Assembly: GCA_030762935.1 (NCBI GenBank)
Contig: CM060895.1
Coordinates: 77,270,001-77,334,000 of the forward strand
DNA length: 64,000 nucleotides
Source of the DNA: Hymenopus coronatus
Lineage: Eukaryota > Arthropoda > Insecta > Mantodea > Hymenopodidae
Direction of reading: 5' to 3'
Position numbers and translations under genes: made by a program. The notes under the pieces are model-generated. The model made no database searches. It saw only the letters and a program-made list of their open reading frames with translations, and was not told where the DNA came from. Positions 44,827 through 56,767 of the stretch are shown in pieces (the stretch's first letter is position 1; the number at the start of each line of letters is the position of its first letter).

Positions 44827-45893
44827 CAAGGAACGTTCAATAAATCCTTAGAAAGTCCAAGAAATTACGCTCGTAGCATTGAAAAGCGTTTGTATTTAGT
44901 AAACGTCTTCTCTTACTAGTAGCAGTTAAAGTTTCAGTTACATCATCACGTATTTTCATTGCCTTAGGCGATTGAATCAACAATCTTGTGCTTTTTTTTA
45001 GAAATATAGGAAAAAAAAAAGAGTTTCATGCGTTGATTAAACACTTCTATTTAAAAGGCCTAGAAATATATAAAAGCCGAGTTGGATGAAGTTCATGGCA
45101 CATCTGATCCTGCGTTTGCAACAATTTACAACTGGGTAAATCAATTTAAACTTGGCCGTACATCCACAAATGGTGAACATCTTTCCAGACGTCCAGCAGA
45201 AGCGACTTTCTCCAAAATGATTGACAAAATCCAGGATATGGTTTTGAGTGATCGACGAATTAAAGTTCACGAAATGTAGAGGGCACATGCATATCACAAG
45301 GAACAGTGTTCTCAATTTTGCAACAAAAATTAAGTCTGAAAAAGGTCTCGGCAATATGGGCGTGCGAGTTTGCTCTCAATGGAGAATAAATGCAATCGTG
45401 TGACGATTAGGAAGCTGGTTTGGCACGTTTCCGTCGCAATCCTGACTAAGACGTCAATGATAAATGGAGAGTTATGCATCGGTATTGGTCAAGTTGAACG
45501 GAGAAATCAAGAAAAAAATGCCCTCGTCGGACACAGGCAAATATTTTCTTCCATCAACACAATGCAAAGGTGCACCTGCGCAGTGTCGATGGCAAAAATT
45601 GTGGAATTAAGGTTCGAGTTACTACAACATCCAACATATTCACCAGATTTTTTTTTTTACTTCCCAACTTGAATAGGTAGCTCAGCGGAAAACGAATCGC
45701 GCCTAAGGAGGAGGTCATCTCCCAAACAGAGGCCTATTTTGACGACCTTCCGAAATTATACTGTTTGGAAGGATTAAAACAGTTGGAGAAACGCTGGAAA
45801 AAAATCTATGAGCTGAAAGGAATTATTTTAAAAAAAATCTATCAAAAATAATTTGCTTTGCTACATTTTTATGGACTTATTGAACGTCCCTCG
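44827..45893 (+). mobile_element. mariner element, internally deleted
   Basis: Left end CAAGGAACGTTCAATAAATC and right end (read inverted) CGAGGGACGTTCAATAAGTC, flanked by TA at 44825-44826 and 45894-45895. At about 1.07 kb it is some 200 bp short of full length. Confidence 0.9.
45000..45840 (+). pseudogene. mariner transposase pseudogene, catalytic block lost
   Basis: FATIYNWVNQFKLGRTS and IDKIQDMVLSDRRIKVHEM mark the N-terminal DNA-binding part at 45110-45279. After a frameshift LSMENKCNRVTIRK follows. A deletion then removes the -DETW- block: the reading passes from NGELCIGIGQVERRNQE to NTMQRCTCAVSMAKI, and resumes at VELRFELLQHPTYSPDFF, the third catalytic block. The C-terminal YCLEGLKQLEKRW-like part is readable near 45755-45800. 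The antisense open frame at 45037-45354 is not a gene. Confidence 0.88.
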
Positions 45894-45895
45894 TA

Positions 45896-46185
45896 TTTGA
45901 TATCAACGGACTAGTTTCATTTATTATCGTTGTAGCATCTAAACTTCATATAATTCAAATTCAAAAAAATTCAAATTTATTGTTGGAAATATTCTACATA
46001 AAATGTATAATAATAAATTTAAAAAGTACACGGAATACTTTATTTTCTCTTTAATGTATATGAAAATAAAGGATATTTTATACTAAGTGTATAGTAACGT
46101 CCATTAGGACACTGAATTCCAATTTTCATGCTAATAAAGATTGTTGTCTTTGGCATCTAGTTTTTGTTATGTATACATGTCGTTC
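45896..46185. other. No recognised feature
   Basis: Very AT-rich spacer between two mariner remnants. Confidence 0.35.
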
Positions 46186-46189
46186 ATCG

Positions 46190-46545
46190 CATATCATAAT
46201 GTCGGCAATGGAGCACATAAAGTTTGGTGTTTTGCTAAACAAATCTCCCTCAGACAATTATGATGGCAGAAGGTTATGGTAAGCGATGAATAGAACCCAG
46301 GTGTGTGAATGGCATAAACGTTTCAGTCAAGATATTTAATGGTGAAGAAATTACTCTACATGCGATAAGGGTACTACGACAGGTATCTCAAAATGGATTC
46401 CAGGAGTACTTCCAGTCTATTTACGCGCGGTGACAGAAGTGTATCACTGGAGAAAGGAACTATTTTAAACAGAATGTTGTGTAAATTGCCTTATGGTCTG
46501 TGTGTAATTTACACATTCAGGGAACTTTTTGAATGCGGTATGTGT
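46190..46545 (+). pseudogene. mariner deletion derivative (N- and C-terminus joined)
   Basis: An ATG at 46199 begins MSAMEHIKFGVLLNKSPS, then in shifted frames MMAEGYG and AMNRTQVCEWHKRFSQD, the classic mariner N-terminus. About 60 bp later the sequence reads FQEYFQSIYAR, a stop, then QKCITGERNYFK, the mariner C-terminus (family: -FQ-CF--W--R--KCI---G-YFE-). Everything between, including all catalytic residues, is missing. The right end near 46515-46535 (ATTCAGGGAACTTTTTGAAT) resembles a mariner terminus; the left terminus is unclear. Confidence 0.7.
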
Positions 46546-46937
46546 AATAATATCTGAATTCTAGTACCACTCCTAACTCTCGTTTTCGGAGCATTTCAAC
46601 TTGCCTCCAAAACCTCGCAATGATTAAACCACGCGAAGAGAGTAAAACCCTTTAACAGAAATGTCACTGAAACTTGCACACATTTTGCTTTCTCTATTAC
46701 GTATGTGTACTATGCACAGTAGAAAGAGAAAGCATTCTTTTCCCCCAAAAATTTGACACCGATATTTCACCGTAAAATATGTGTTTTAAGGCCCCGCGAA
46801 TAAAAATAAATAAATAAATAAATTATAAAGAGGTCCCTGTGCGTGTATGTGTATTTTATATCTGTGTACAACACAACTCAAACGAAAAGTGGCTGAAGTA
46901 CCAAATTAGGTATTTAGGTCCAGTATTTTCGAAGAAG

Positions 46938-47163
46938 CTGGTACCCGCGGTCACTCAAGTGCCTCGCTTTGGTGCTGCATGGCGCAGGGGATCATGGGTT
47001 CGAGTCCCGCCTAGGGCATGGATGTTTATGTGTTTGAAAATGTGTATATATCTGTGTATGTAAAAAGAAAACAAACATTAATAGGTCAACTAAGGAAGTA
47101 TAGGAAACTAGAAAGAAAAAAGAGGAAGAAGGAATACAGTGCCGGAGTCCTGACAAGCGTCCG
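46938..47163 (+). repeat. tRNA-derived SINE E inserted in Rep1
   Basis: Head with GGTACCCGCGGTCACTCAAG and box B GGGTTCGAGTCCCGCC at 46997-47012, purine-rich body, and a 3' end CAAGCGTCCGGAACTG. It splits the Rep1 sequence between AGTATTTTCGAAGAA and GGATGCGACATGG. Confidence 0.78.
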
Positions 47164-47566
47164 GAACTGTATTTAAAAAAAAGGATGCGACATGGAGATT
47201 TTGGGGAAAACCCTTGCACCCAACCACCCTCTACATGGAACAGTTTGGAAAATGTTAATTTTCTCAGAATTACTAACGATTTTTTTTAAATTGCAATATC
47301 TTTAAAATATGTTTATTACAAACTAAATGCATATCCTAATTTCTGGAAATAGCCTCTGAAGTCCTCTTCATTCTGGATGAGCTTTGTATAATTGGGAAAC
47401 CGTAAGAGATAAGACAGAAACTCGCTGCACGAAAATGTTTATCTTATTAAAACACACACTTTGTCATATAATTTTTCTGTAGAGTTAAGCATTTCCCACA
47501 TTATTTTTATTGATATAAATGTTTAACTACTTTTTCCAAACGGGAAGTTTTCTTTCAATTTATCTC

Positions 47567-47568
<2 letters not shown>

Positions 47569-47608
<40 letters not shown>
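47569..47608. repeat. (CT)n microsatellite
   Basis: About 19 CT units inside Rep1; a shorter version occurs in another copy at 43583-43603. Confidence 0.95.
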
Positions 47609-47611
<3 letters not shown>

Positions 47612-47809
47612 TCCTGATTTAAAAAGGACAAGCGAATTTCAATGAAAAACGCATAGCGACGCATTTAAAAGAAATGACTGTCGCTTTAGCCTAGTAAATT
47701 CGCTTTCTTCCCCTTCTACTTATAAAGTAATAAGAATTTCTGGATATATTTATTTTGAATAGCATTATTAATAAAAAATAAGCTTCTGTAAGAATAGTTT
47801 GCTTGCAGA

Positions 47810-48430
47810 AAAGATAGAAAAGTTTTTCAAAGCAGAAACTAATAAAAAGGAATATCTTAAAAACAATCAATGCCACGAAAAAAATGTATATAAAGTATAT
47901 TGTGAGTTTTAATGTTCTCTACATTTTCTGTACGGTAAGTTTTTCCATCTCTTATGGTTTAGAAGTTATGCAAAATAAGGCAAAATTCATCCAGAATAAA
48001 GAGGTTCTTCAGAAGCTATTCCCATAAAATTCAAGATATACATGTTATTCGGGATGCAAATAGCTTTAATATACGTGACTTTAATCAAAGAGCAATTATT
48101 TAAGAAAATCAAATTTTTCGAAACATTTTCCTTGTAAAGGGTAGTTTGTAATGGGGGGATTTTCCTGAAAATCATCGTGTCGCATCCTTGAAAGATACTA
48201 TACCTAAATACCAAATTTGGTATTTAACGGTCTTTTCGTTTTTGAGCTATGTTGTCCACAGACACACACACACAGACAGACACACACATGGACCTTTCTA
48301 AAATGCTTTTTTTTGGATTTAGGGGATCCTAAAACATGCGTTTCCGACGAAATCTCGGATCGAATTTTTGGTTGGAATACAACACTTCCTCTATACACTA
48401 TGTGCATAGTACGTGTAGAGTAAGTAAAAA
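47810..48430 (+). repeat. Rep1 copy, 5' truncated
   Basis: Starts around the GCAGAAACTAATAAAAAGGA block and ends with a well preserved palindrome at 48389-48427. Confidence 0.88.
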
Positions 48431-49157
48431 TTGTAAGTGTTTAATCAGTCAATCTTACCAGTGCCAAGAATTTATCTTTCCTACTATAATGTTGTTAACG
48501 TAAGCATATTTTGTACAACATTTAATTGTAATTTTAAAAAAAAAGGCATTCACTTTTAGTATATTACAAATTATGGTGTTTAAAAAGGGAAATAAATTAA
48601 AATTAATCGTGGCAGACAAAGAAATTTAAGTAGTCAGCGAGCTCATATATCTGGTTATTAAGCTGAGCAGTAATCAGCTGGGAGAAACAGAAAAGGAATT
48701 CAATGGTTAAGGGGAAATGGCCATGAAAGCAATGTTAAAATGTTTATACAGAATGCCCCAGAATTGAACCACAGAATTGGCAGAGTTGTAGAGATAAACA
48801 GCTTGAGTTATGAAGCTATTGTCCCTTTTTCCAAATGTCAAAGCTATGGTATATTTTTTGGATCGCACAACAATGGCCGTAAATTAAAAGAATGTGACCG
48901 TGTGTGTCTTATTTTCATTTCTACGCCAGAAGTCGAAGGAATACAGTATTAGTACACAGTCCATAGACTGTTAGAAGCAGTGGACACGCAACTTTGGCAA
49001 AAATTGCTGGTTCTTTGAGGATATGCACGCCGCTGGTAACAGTTCGGTTGAATTTAGAAGTTAGCGAGGGCGCTCCAATCGAACATACTGATGGCGAGTT
49101 GGTATAGTGTGGTCACAAATCCCAAGATATGAAATTGGCGCCGCTCTCTGAAGTTTC
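48431..49157. other. No recognised feature
   Basis: A 70-codon open frame at 48740-48952 (+) has no known domain; nothing else noted. Confidence 0.3.
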
Positions 49158-49972
49158 TATTTTTTACTTTCTCTATGTACATAGTGTATAGAGAAGGTAT
49201 ATTCCACCCAAAAATTCGATACCGAGATTTCACCGGAAATACATATTTGGGCCCCCCCCTGAATCCAATTAAAAAGCATTTTTGGAAAAAGGACCATGTG
49301 TGTGTGTGTATAGCTCAAAAACATAGAGACCATTAAATATCAAACTTGGTATTTAAGTTTGGTATCTTCCAAGGATGCGACACAAAGGTTTTCAAGAAAA
49401 GCCTCCCCCAACTACCCTTTACATGGAAAAAGTTTCGAAAATTTTTATTTTCTCAAAAAGGTATTTAACGATTTTGATTTAAATCTCCTATATTTAAGAT
49501 ATTTACATGAAAATAAAATGTATATCTTCAACTTTCTGAAAATAGCTTCTGAAGATATGTTTACAATGGACGAATTTTGTGGAATTTTGTAAAGCTGTGA
49601 AACCATGAGAGAGAAAGAGAGAGAAAATTTACCACACAAAAAATGTAGAGCTGGTTAAAACACAATTTATGATATATATACATTTTTTTATCAGGTTGAC
49701 CGTTTTTAGAGATATTCCTGGTTACCAGTTTCAGCTTTAAAATACTTATACAAACAAAGGTACTTCAATCACATAGCAACCAGCTTTTAAAATATTGACT
49801 ATCAATTTAGCCCATGGTACTGCCTTATTTTTCTTGTACTTACAAGGAAGCAAGTAATAAGACACTTTCTTCTATATTTTTCTCCATTGGTATTTAAGCA
49901 AATAGAAGAATACTCTTTTCCAACAATAATCTCTCTTAGAGATGTAGAGAAAGTCATATAAATGGATTAGCT
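49158..49972 (-). repeat. Rep1 copy, full length
   Basis: The palindrome is shortened at its left arm (ACTTTCTCTATGTACATAGT). All later blocks are present to GTAGAGAAAGTCATATAAAT. Confidence 0.9.
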
Positions 49973-50507
49973 AAGTTTTTTTTCCAAAGTTTTCATAAAC
50001 CGAATAAGTATACATTTATCGGGTGAGAAGTCCTAAGTTTTCAGAGAGGAAAATCATAATAGCAATATTAATCTAGTCTAGCTCTACGAAATGACTGAGG
50101 TGTGGCAAGTTTAACACGTAACAGAAAATAGACGTGATGCAGCAATATAATACAAGCGGTGTTGCCATGGTTACGGGAAGGGACAAGCATTAGTCTGTCT
50201 CCAATATTATCACGGTGGACAAATTGGCAGAGCTAGAAACTCTTTCTCCCCAAAGTTGATTCCGGGAAATATAACGCGTTAGAACTTGTGGAGGAAAGAT
50301 ATTCATCACTTCACATATTGTGCATCATGCAGCGAGTTCCATCAACTTTAGAAGGGATAATCTAACTGTATGATTTGGACTACATCAGTAGCTACAACAG
50401 CACGTGCATTTGACGAGTAACTGAACTTCGACTTAAAAATTCTAACTCTGGTATGGTTTGTCATAAATTCTAATTTTAGCACACTTGGGTTAATGGGTAA
50501 GTTGAAT
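49973..50507. other. No recognised feature
   Basis: Moderate GC around 50080-50400; no repeat or coding signal identified. Confidence 0.3.
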
Positions 50508-51020
50508 AAAAATCTTGTGTGTTCAATTCACATGACTTTCTCTCTATATCTCTGCAACAAAATATTGTTAAAAAACTTATGCTTCTATTTACTTCATGCT
50601 AATTGAGAAAAAAGTTAACAAAAATAGTCTTATAACTTGCTTTCTTGTAAGTAGAAGTACAATAAGGGAGTGCCATACGTTAAAATGATGTCAAAAGCTG
50701 ATGGCTATATGACTGAAATTCCTTTGTTTCTATAGACAGGAGTGACAAATTCCCTTATGAAAAAAGCATAAGCTTTCTAAGCTGAAACCAAAAACAAGGA
50801 ATATCTCAAAAATGCACAACTCCACACAAAAAATTCTATATTACTTATATTTTGTGTGTTTTAACGTGCTCTACATTTTTGTGTTAAACATTTTATATAT
50901 ATTTTTTTTTTTGTTACAGAAGAGCTTATAACGTATATTTCCGGTGAAATCTCTGTATCAAATTTTTTGGTGGAATACCTTTTCTATACATTATGTACAT
51001 AATACGTGTAAAGAAGGTAA
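50508..51020 (+). repeat. Rep1 copy with internal deletion
   Basis: The 5' end (CTTGTGTGTTCAATTCACAT) is complete; deletion from the CTACATTTTTGTGTTAAACA block to the AAGAGCTTATAACGTATATT block removes the microsatellite region. Confidence 0.85.
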
Positions 51021-51114
51021 AAAAATATGTAAGATATGCTTTTGAAATATATACGGTTATTAAACACAATAAGGGACATTTTAGTACGTTTCAAAATTCT
51101 GGCTTGCTTGGTTT

Positions 51115-51188
51115 AAATAAAAACTCTGACGTGTTCCACTCACATGACTTTCCCTACATATCTGTAATAAATCTATTTTACAAAGCTT
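51115..51188 (+). repeat. Rep1 5'-end fragment abutting a - copy
   Basis: CTGACGTGTTCCACTCACATG through CTGTAATAAATC; joins the palindromic start of the next copy directly, creating about 70-bp inverted ends together with that copy's right end. Confidence 0.75.
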
Positions 51189-51189
51189 A

Positions 51190-52095
51190 TTATTTTCTCC
51201 ATACGTACTATATAGATAGTGTAAGGTATTACATTCCACCCAAAAATTTTTATCCAAGATTTCACCGGAAATACAGTTTTAAGGTCCCTTGTATCCAAAA
51301 ACGGTCTTTTCAGAAAAAGGTCCGTGTGTATGTGTATGTGTCCACAACTCAAAAACTAAAAATCGATAAAATACCAAATTTGGTATTTAAGTTTAGTATT
51401 TTTCAGGGAGGCGACACGAATATATTTGAGAAAAATCAGTAAACTACCCTTTACATGGAAACAAATTAGAAAATGTTGATTTTGTAAAAATGGCTAACGA
51501 TTTCCATTAAAATGACGTATATTAAAGATATTTACATAGCAGCAAACAAAATGTATATCTTGAGTTTTCTGAGAATACATTCCAAAGATATCTCTATTAT
51601 GCTTTAATTTTGCGTAACTGGCAAACCATAACAGATAGAGGAAAAACTTACGACACAAAAATGTAGATGACGTTAAAACCCGTACTTTATGTCATCTACG
51701 TTTTTTTCGTTCAGTTGACCACTTCCGAGATATTTTGTTATATTTCAGATTTAAAATACTTAAAAAATGTCACACTGAAAGTTGTGAACTCTTGGCCCTG
51801 CATAGAAACGGATTTTATCTACATGGTAACCGGCTTTTAGAATATTTGACTATAGTTTTAGCCTAGCGTATTCCCTTATTTCCCTTCTACTTACAAGAAA
51901 ACAAATAATTAAGACACTTTCTGCTAATGTTTACAGATTTAGCATTCGGTACTGCCTTATTTCCCTTTTACTTACTAATAGGACCAGTCTGCTAATGGAT
52001 TAGCATAAGATAGAAGAATAGGCTTTTTAAAAATAAGTTGTTACAGATATGTAGAGAGAGCCATACGAATGGAACACATCAGATTTTTTTTATGC
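51190..52095 (-). repeat. Rep1 copy with internal duplication
   Basis: Full span from TTTTCTCCATACGTACTATA to GAACACATCAGATTTTTTTT. The TACTGCCTTATTTCCCTTTT and TGCTAATG blocks occur twice (about 51860-52010). Confidence 0.88.
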
Positions 52096-52255
52096 TATTT
52101 CAGAATTGCAAGTGACATAATCGAAGGTAATGTTTCAAAGGTGGCATCTAATGTAGGAGCATGCACCTAACAAAGCAATCCGTTATATACTGAGCCGTAT
52201 TACACACTCCTGTGTGTGAGTGAATGAGTACAAAAATGAAATGACGTGTTATTTA

Positions 52256-52527
52256 TGGACGCTCTTTAACTGCTGTGGTTCTCAGCGTCCCATTCTAAAT
52301 TGGGCGTGAAAGACCGCTTACTTTTGCTGAGAGGCCTCTCTATCAGGCTTGAGGTTCTTTTATGTGCCGTAAATCTACGACATAGGACCAACTGCTTTAC
52401 TTCCCTTCCGAAGGAAACCATACCAAGGATTTTCACACCCGAAAAAATCCATCGTCCTCCGCCGGGTTTGAACCCGCGACTTTGGCTATATGAAGTTAGC
52501 ATGGTAACCATTACACCACGGAGGGCG
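52256..52527 (-). repeat. tRNA-derived SINE F
   Basis: On the minus strand from 52527: CCTCCGTGGTGTAATGGTTA (box A, tRNA-like) and GGGTTTGAACCC read inverted as box B around 52467-52478, with a good tRNA-like fold up to the GCGACTTTGGC arm. The body includes CCTTGGTATGGTTTCCTTC. A second diverged copy lies at 62960-63117. The flanking GAGT microsatellite hides any target duplication. Too long and poorly folded at the 3' side to be a tRNA gene. Confidence 0.8.
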
Positions 52528-52529
52528 AC

Positions 52530-52574
52530 TGGTGAGTGAGTGTGTGAGTGAGCGAGTGAGTGAGTGAGTGAGGC
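52530..52574. repeat. (GAGT)n microsatellite
   Basis: Interrupted GTGA/GAGT repeats directly beside the SINE F head; a related short GAGTGAATGAG stretch lies on the other side at 52217-52230. Confidence 0.85.
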
Positions 52575-55345
52575 AGCCTGCCAGCCAGGAATAAAAATAC
52601 TTGTTTGAATTTCATACCTTCCTCCAGTTTTCTTGATGAAAACTGTGCGAGATTCTAAAAGTGAAGTGGTTATTACCTATATTCAAGTCCTTTTTACGTT
52701 TTTCTTTTCTTAATTCCCAGCAAGTGCATTAACATGCATGAATTGTTATTTTAAAATTAAAATGCCAGCTTGAACTAGCAAACTAAGTTTCCCTTAACAA
52801 ACTCCTCGAGCATATTGGTTCGGAATAAAAAATTTGCAAGGCAGGGGAAAACTTGAGAATATTGATTGAACTCGAAGTAGTGGTCAAAACCCAAGAGGCG
52901 GTTCTTCAGCACATTCCTCCGTCGAGTTTCGGTAACTACAAGGGCTCTCCTCAGATGGTTTAGGTCTTGATGGTGGCTTCTAAACATTCCTCCCCAGCCC
53001 CATACAGCTCATCTTTGAAGCAAGAAATGTTCATGTTTTCGTCATGATGCTCTCATAGTTTAAATACGTAAGCTAAACTTGAGTGTGTTAACTATATCGT
53101 GGGATATACAAAAAGCCGATGCTGTTAACTCTGTGTTTAATTTATTAAGGACAAGGATCCTCAAATACAAGGTTGCCTTAAACTCGTGCTTCCTGTACGA
53201 GGTATTTGCGAGAATAGAATAACATGACGTTACTAGATACTAATTATTTCATGTTCTGTCAAATTTAAGTATACACGGATAAAATGCATGCCTATAAATG
53301 TTAAAATGTAAAATTGGTAGTTGCTTTTAGACCACTGCCACTTAAAGTTGGGCTTCTAATAAGAGTCGCTTATACTTTGGACCAAAAAAAGGAGGCAAGA
53401 GGAGTCTCGAAGATGAATATACCCTAATACTTTACGTTCCAACAAAGTAAAAAAATGCTACCCCAACCATAACAAAAATAATTAAAATTAAACCCACCAA
53501 AATATTAAGATTTCACTTACCATTTGGAGTGAAAGAGGTCTATCCGCTCATGTAGTCAATGACTTACTACGGAATAGGTGTGTATGCGAGTCACTCATGC
53601 TACCACATCTAACAACTGCTGCGATATGTAATATTGTATCATTTTCAGGTACTCCTTTCTTCCGCGCAAGCTATTTGATAACTAGGCATAGCATCGATAG
53701 CGTGACACACTCAGATACCAGTTGCATACCTACCGATTAGAGACCGACCTGAATTGGAGACTGCACGCGCCGTATGTACACAACCTGTAGTAACGTGTTG
53801 GGGAACGTGGCTCGACGCAGCAGTATACTATGTTGTGTATTACGGGTAATTAATGCCTTTGATGATGGTGCAAGCTCTTTAATCAATATTGTAAAATCTT
53901 TAGCTTCAAATGGATTGCATAAAGATTTGCAGTTCATCAGCAGACCTTTGCAGATATATCTACGACAATAACACATATTTGGAAACCTCTAACATTGAAA
54001 TTCACTGATTCACATTTAATGCAAGCAATTAATCAGAGACCCGAGACATCTATTTTTGACCGTGTGAAAAAGAAAGTGAAGACAGTGTTTGGAATAAAAT
54101 GTCGGATTTTCAATAATGCGTGAAATACGAAATGTGCTACGAGATTTTGCTATGGAAATACTTGAGTAACTTACGCAGTAGTCGATGATGTGTTCTATTT
54201 CCGTTTTTCTATAATCACATCTCGAGATATGGAGCGAAATTTTTCCACAATGTAGAGCTGTTTACGTGCCATTTGAGACGTTACGAATATAATGTAATGT
54301 TGTGCATTGTAATCTATGTTCTCTTGAGAGAAAATGAAACGGATAATGATGCTGATGGTTTTTTATACAACCATAATTGAATGCATGTAAATATTAAAAT
54401 ATTTAGTTCCCGTAAATTAGAGGTATTTATGTTTACTACCCACCGAATCTCAATCGCCTTCCATTGCTAGTGAAAACATCACAGTCTACTATGCAACTAC
54501 TGCCCCATTTTTCATCTATCAGTACCACTACTTACACGATGCATTGACAACAATTCACAACTACATACCATGCTGCGCTAACTTCAATTCTCTCCCTCTA
54601 TCGGTCCCCAAGATGCTGTCCCTATTGATAATTATGTGTATCAAGGAGCGCGCATTCGTTTTACTGCCAGAACAGAAAATGTTTATATAGCACATTCCTG
54701 ACTCTCGTTCTCGTAGCCAGACAGCACTAGAAGATTGTAACACTCAGTGGAATACAATACTTGCAACACTCCAGCGTTGTTTGCGACGGGCATTATATGT
54801 ATGTATATTAAGTGGAGGCTTGTAAAGATTAATATAATGGCGGATTATCTTATGCCTCCAGAAGATTCTTTCAAATGACTTCAACTAATTCTTACTCAAA
54901 CAATGTGTTCAACATCTTATCGATACCACCGGTACTTTGTCTGCACACGGAAATAATATGTTAGATTATAACAATTGCCGAGTCAACTTCACAATTATAT
55001 AAATACATCAAAGGAAAAGAAACATTAAAAATAATACAAATAAATAAACATTAATGATAATTCCTAATGCTAATATAATAAAATAACACTGAGAATTACA
55101 GGGTTTTCATCAAAACATGCGATCGAAGCGGACATAACTCTGTTATCCCCACCCTAGTTTTAGGTTAGATTTAGTTACGTGTAAAACATACTGATATTCT
55201 TGTATTTAGTTAAGCATCTATTTTCAGGTTTTATAGATATCTATACTGTCAAAGTCTGTAATGTCTGTTAGTTGTTTGTTGGCCACTCAATGGGAGAAGA
55301 GCTCATTTAGAACTAAACCTAAAAATAAAGTGAAATAAAGCAAAT
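52575..55345. other. No recognised feature in ~2.8 kb
   Basis: The longest stretch free of Rep1. Overlapping opposite-strand open frames at 53737-53976 carry no domain I know. No splice-supported exon, LTR or transposase motif noticed. Confidence 0.35.
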
Positions 55346-55350
55346 TATGA

Positions 55351-55830
55351 CAGTTCAGCTGCGTTTGCAAGGCTAGATATACAGCTGGTAATTCTGTTTT
55401 TATTATTCTTTCATTATCTATATCACGTCCGAACTTTTGCTGCCCGTTCTATCCAACTACTCCGCAGCACAACACAACACCAAGAACGGACACCAGACGA
55501 GCTACAAACGAAAAATGGGCAAACATACATCCAGCTAATAGGAAGTACACGCAACAACCACCAATACCAAGACTCAACACTAGAGAAGAAACACCACAAC
55601 TGAGGAACAATTACCTACCGCCGACTCCGCAGATGTCACAACCAATAAAGAAGACACTACAAGAACTTCCAGAGCGTCCTTCCGGAGCGCTGGAAATACA
55701 ACTAACTACAATCATCACAACACTCCGGCAAACATTAACAACACTGCAAGAAACACTGACAGAGATGGTCAACGAGTTCTATCAACAATTGACGGACTTA
55801 ACACAAACTTTGAACCACACAACAAATTGA
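55351..55830 (+). pseudogene. A/C-rich open frame, possible LINE ORF1 (gag-like) relic
   Basis: One frame stays open from after a stop at about 55348 to the stop at 55828, some 160 codons, although the first Met is only at 55633. The coding-strand bias is strong: the plus strand from about 55440 is rich in A and C and poor in T, unlike its neighbours. The product is rich in Thr, Gln, Asn and Pro (TPQHNTTPRTDTRRATNEKW), then becomes helix-prone (ETLTEMVNEFYQQLTDLTQT). A Pro/Gln-rich stretch followed by a C-terminal coiled-coil-like tail and an A/C-biased strand is common in ORF1 of Jockey/R1-type LINEs, but no CCHC knuckle is seen and no reverse transcriptase follows. After a frameshift, similar composition continues to about 56026 (SENVETTPTNINDNITQQEY). 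Confidence 0.35.
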
Positions 55831-56029
55831 ATAGCACCCTTACACGCCTTACGAAAGACACGAGGGAATCAAGGAACTCAGCGTAACACTCAACCAGGAA
55901 CTCTCTGAAAATGTCGAGACAACACCCACAAACATCAACGATAATATTACCCAACAAGAATATATAAGAGAAGACCTCGGCCATACATTCTCAAACATTC
56001 TACAAACAGAAAAGTATGTTAAATAATGT

Positions 56030-56550
56030 ACAAATCTTTTTCAATAACCCCCCCCTCCCGCCCCAAAAAGGAAGGAAGATGGAAATAACGTTCAATGGCA
56101 AACTCGTAAAAATAACTAAAAACGAAATACTGAAGAGCGTGAAATAAGTTCTAAAGCAACCATGGGAGTAAAATAAAACCCCTAAAACCCCACATTGCTT
56201 GCTTGCTTACCGCAGATCAAAATAGACCACAAAGGAAAGAGTACACAAGGTAGGTCATTGTTGCATTATTTCTTCAGAAGAAATCACAAGCTCGCAGTGT
56301 AGGAAGAAATTCGACAATGCAGATTCCCACTACAACGTTTAAAGAAACTCATATGTTAATAAATAAACGGAGTGGACCGCTCAGAGGAACTAAATACTAG
56401 GGAACAAAAAAAAAAAAACTAAATGTTGTCATTACTTACATCTTCAAAATAATAAAATGACAGAGAATGCTATCAGCATGTACAAGGTTATTCAATAAAC
56501 CTAAGATTTTATAATTGTATAATAAACACGAACTATACAATTTATATGAC
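56030..56550. other. No recognised feature
   Basis: A-rich, possibly the continuation of the same decayed element as upstream; C and A homopolymer runs at about 56049 and 56407. Confidence 0.3.
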
Positions 56551-56563
56551 AATATTATACATG

Positions 56564-56767
56564 GTTTTAAAATTTAAAATTTTCGGGCTGTTTTGCCGTG
56601 GTCTGTAGGTTAAAATATGTTCAGTTAAAATATTTCTCCCTAACGTTTCGTCCCTGTCTGTGGGGGACATCTTCAGAGGCACTGCACTCACGTCGCTAAC
56701 TCGGAAAGAATTAAAATTTAAATTTTAAAACCATGGACACCGGCCGTGAAAGCTTACGCATATATCT
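56564..56767 (-). mobile_element. 204-bp retroposed element with 13-bp target duplications
   Basis: AATATTATACATG occurs at 56551-56563 and again at 56768-56780, a perfect target-site duplication. The insert carries AT-rich inverted arms (CATGGTTTTAAAATTT at 56560-56575 and its complement ending at 56735), a GCCGTGG stretch, and CACCGGCCGTGAAAGC near the right end. The centre holds a hammerhead-like motif. Size and duplication suit target-primed retroposition; a Penelope-like element (PLE) 5' piece or a SINE are both possible. Confidence 0.7.
56645..56676 (-). ncRNA. Hammerhead-ribozyme-like core
   Basis: Read on the minus strand: CTGAAGA (56676-56670, fitting CUGANGA), an extra T, stem GTCCC (56668-56664), a nine-base loop, stem GGGAC (56654-56650), then GAAAC (56649-56645, fitting the invariant GAAA), followed by GTTAG. 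Hammerhead ribozymes with CUGANGA, a short stem II and GAAAC are known from Penelope-like retroelements of animals. The extra base before stem II and the fact that I could not place a cleavage triplet with pairing stems I and III leave activity uncertain. Confidence 0.4.

Larger units (their letters stand above)
46688..47795 (-). repeat. Rep1 copy with SINE E and CT expansion
   Basis: From CTTTCTCTATTACGTATG to CATTATTAATAAAAAATAAG. Two additions: the SINE at 46938-47163 and a (CT)n run at 47569-47608, located where other copies have the CTCATACAGGA block. Confidence 0.85.

Noticed and set aside
45037..45354. 105-codon minus-strand frame
   Set aside because: Antisense of a mariner transposase pseudogene.
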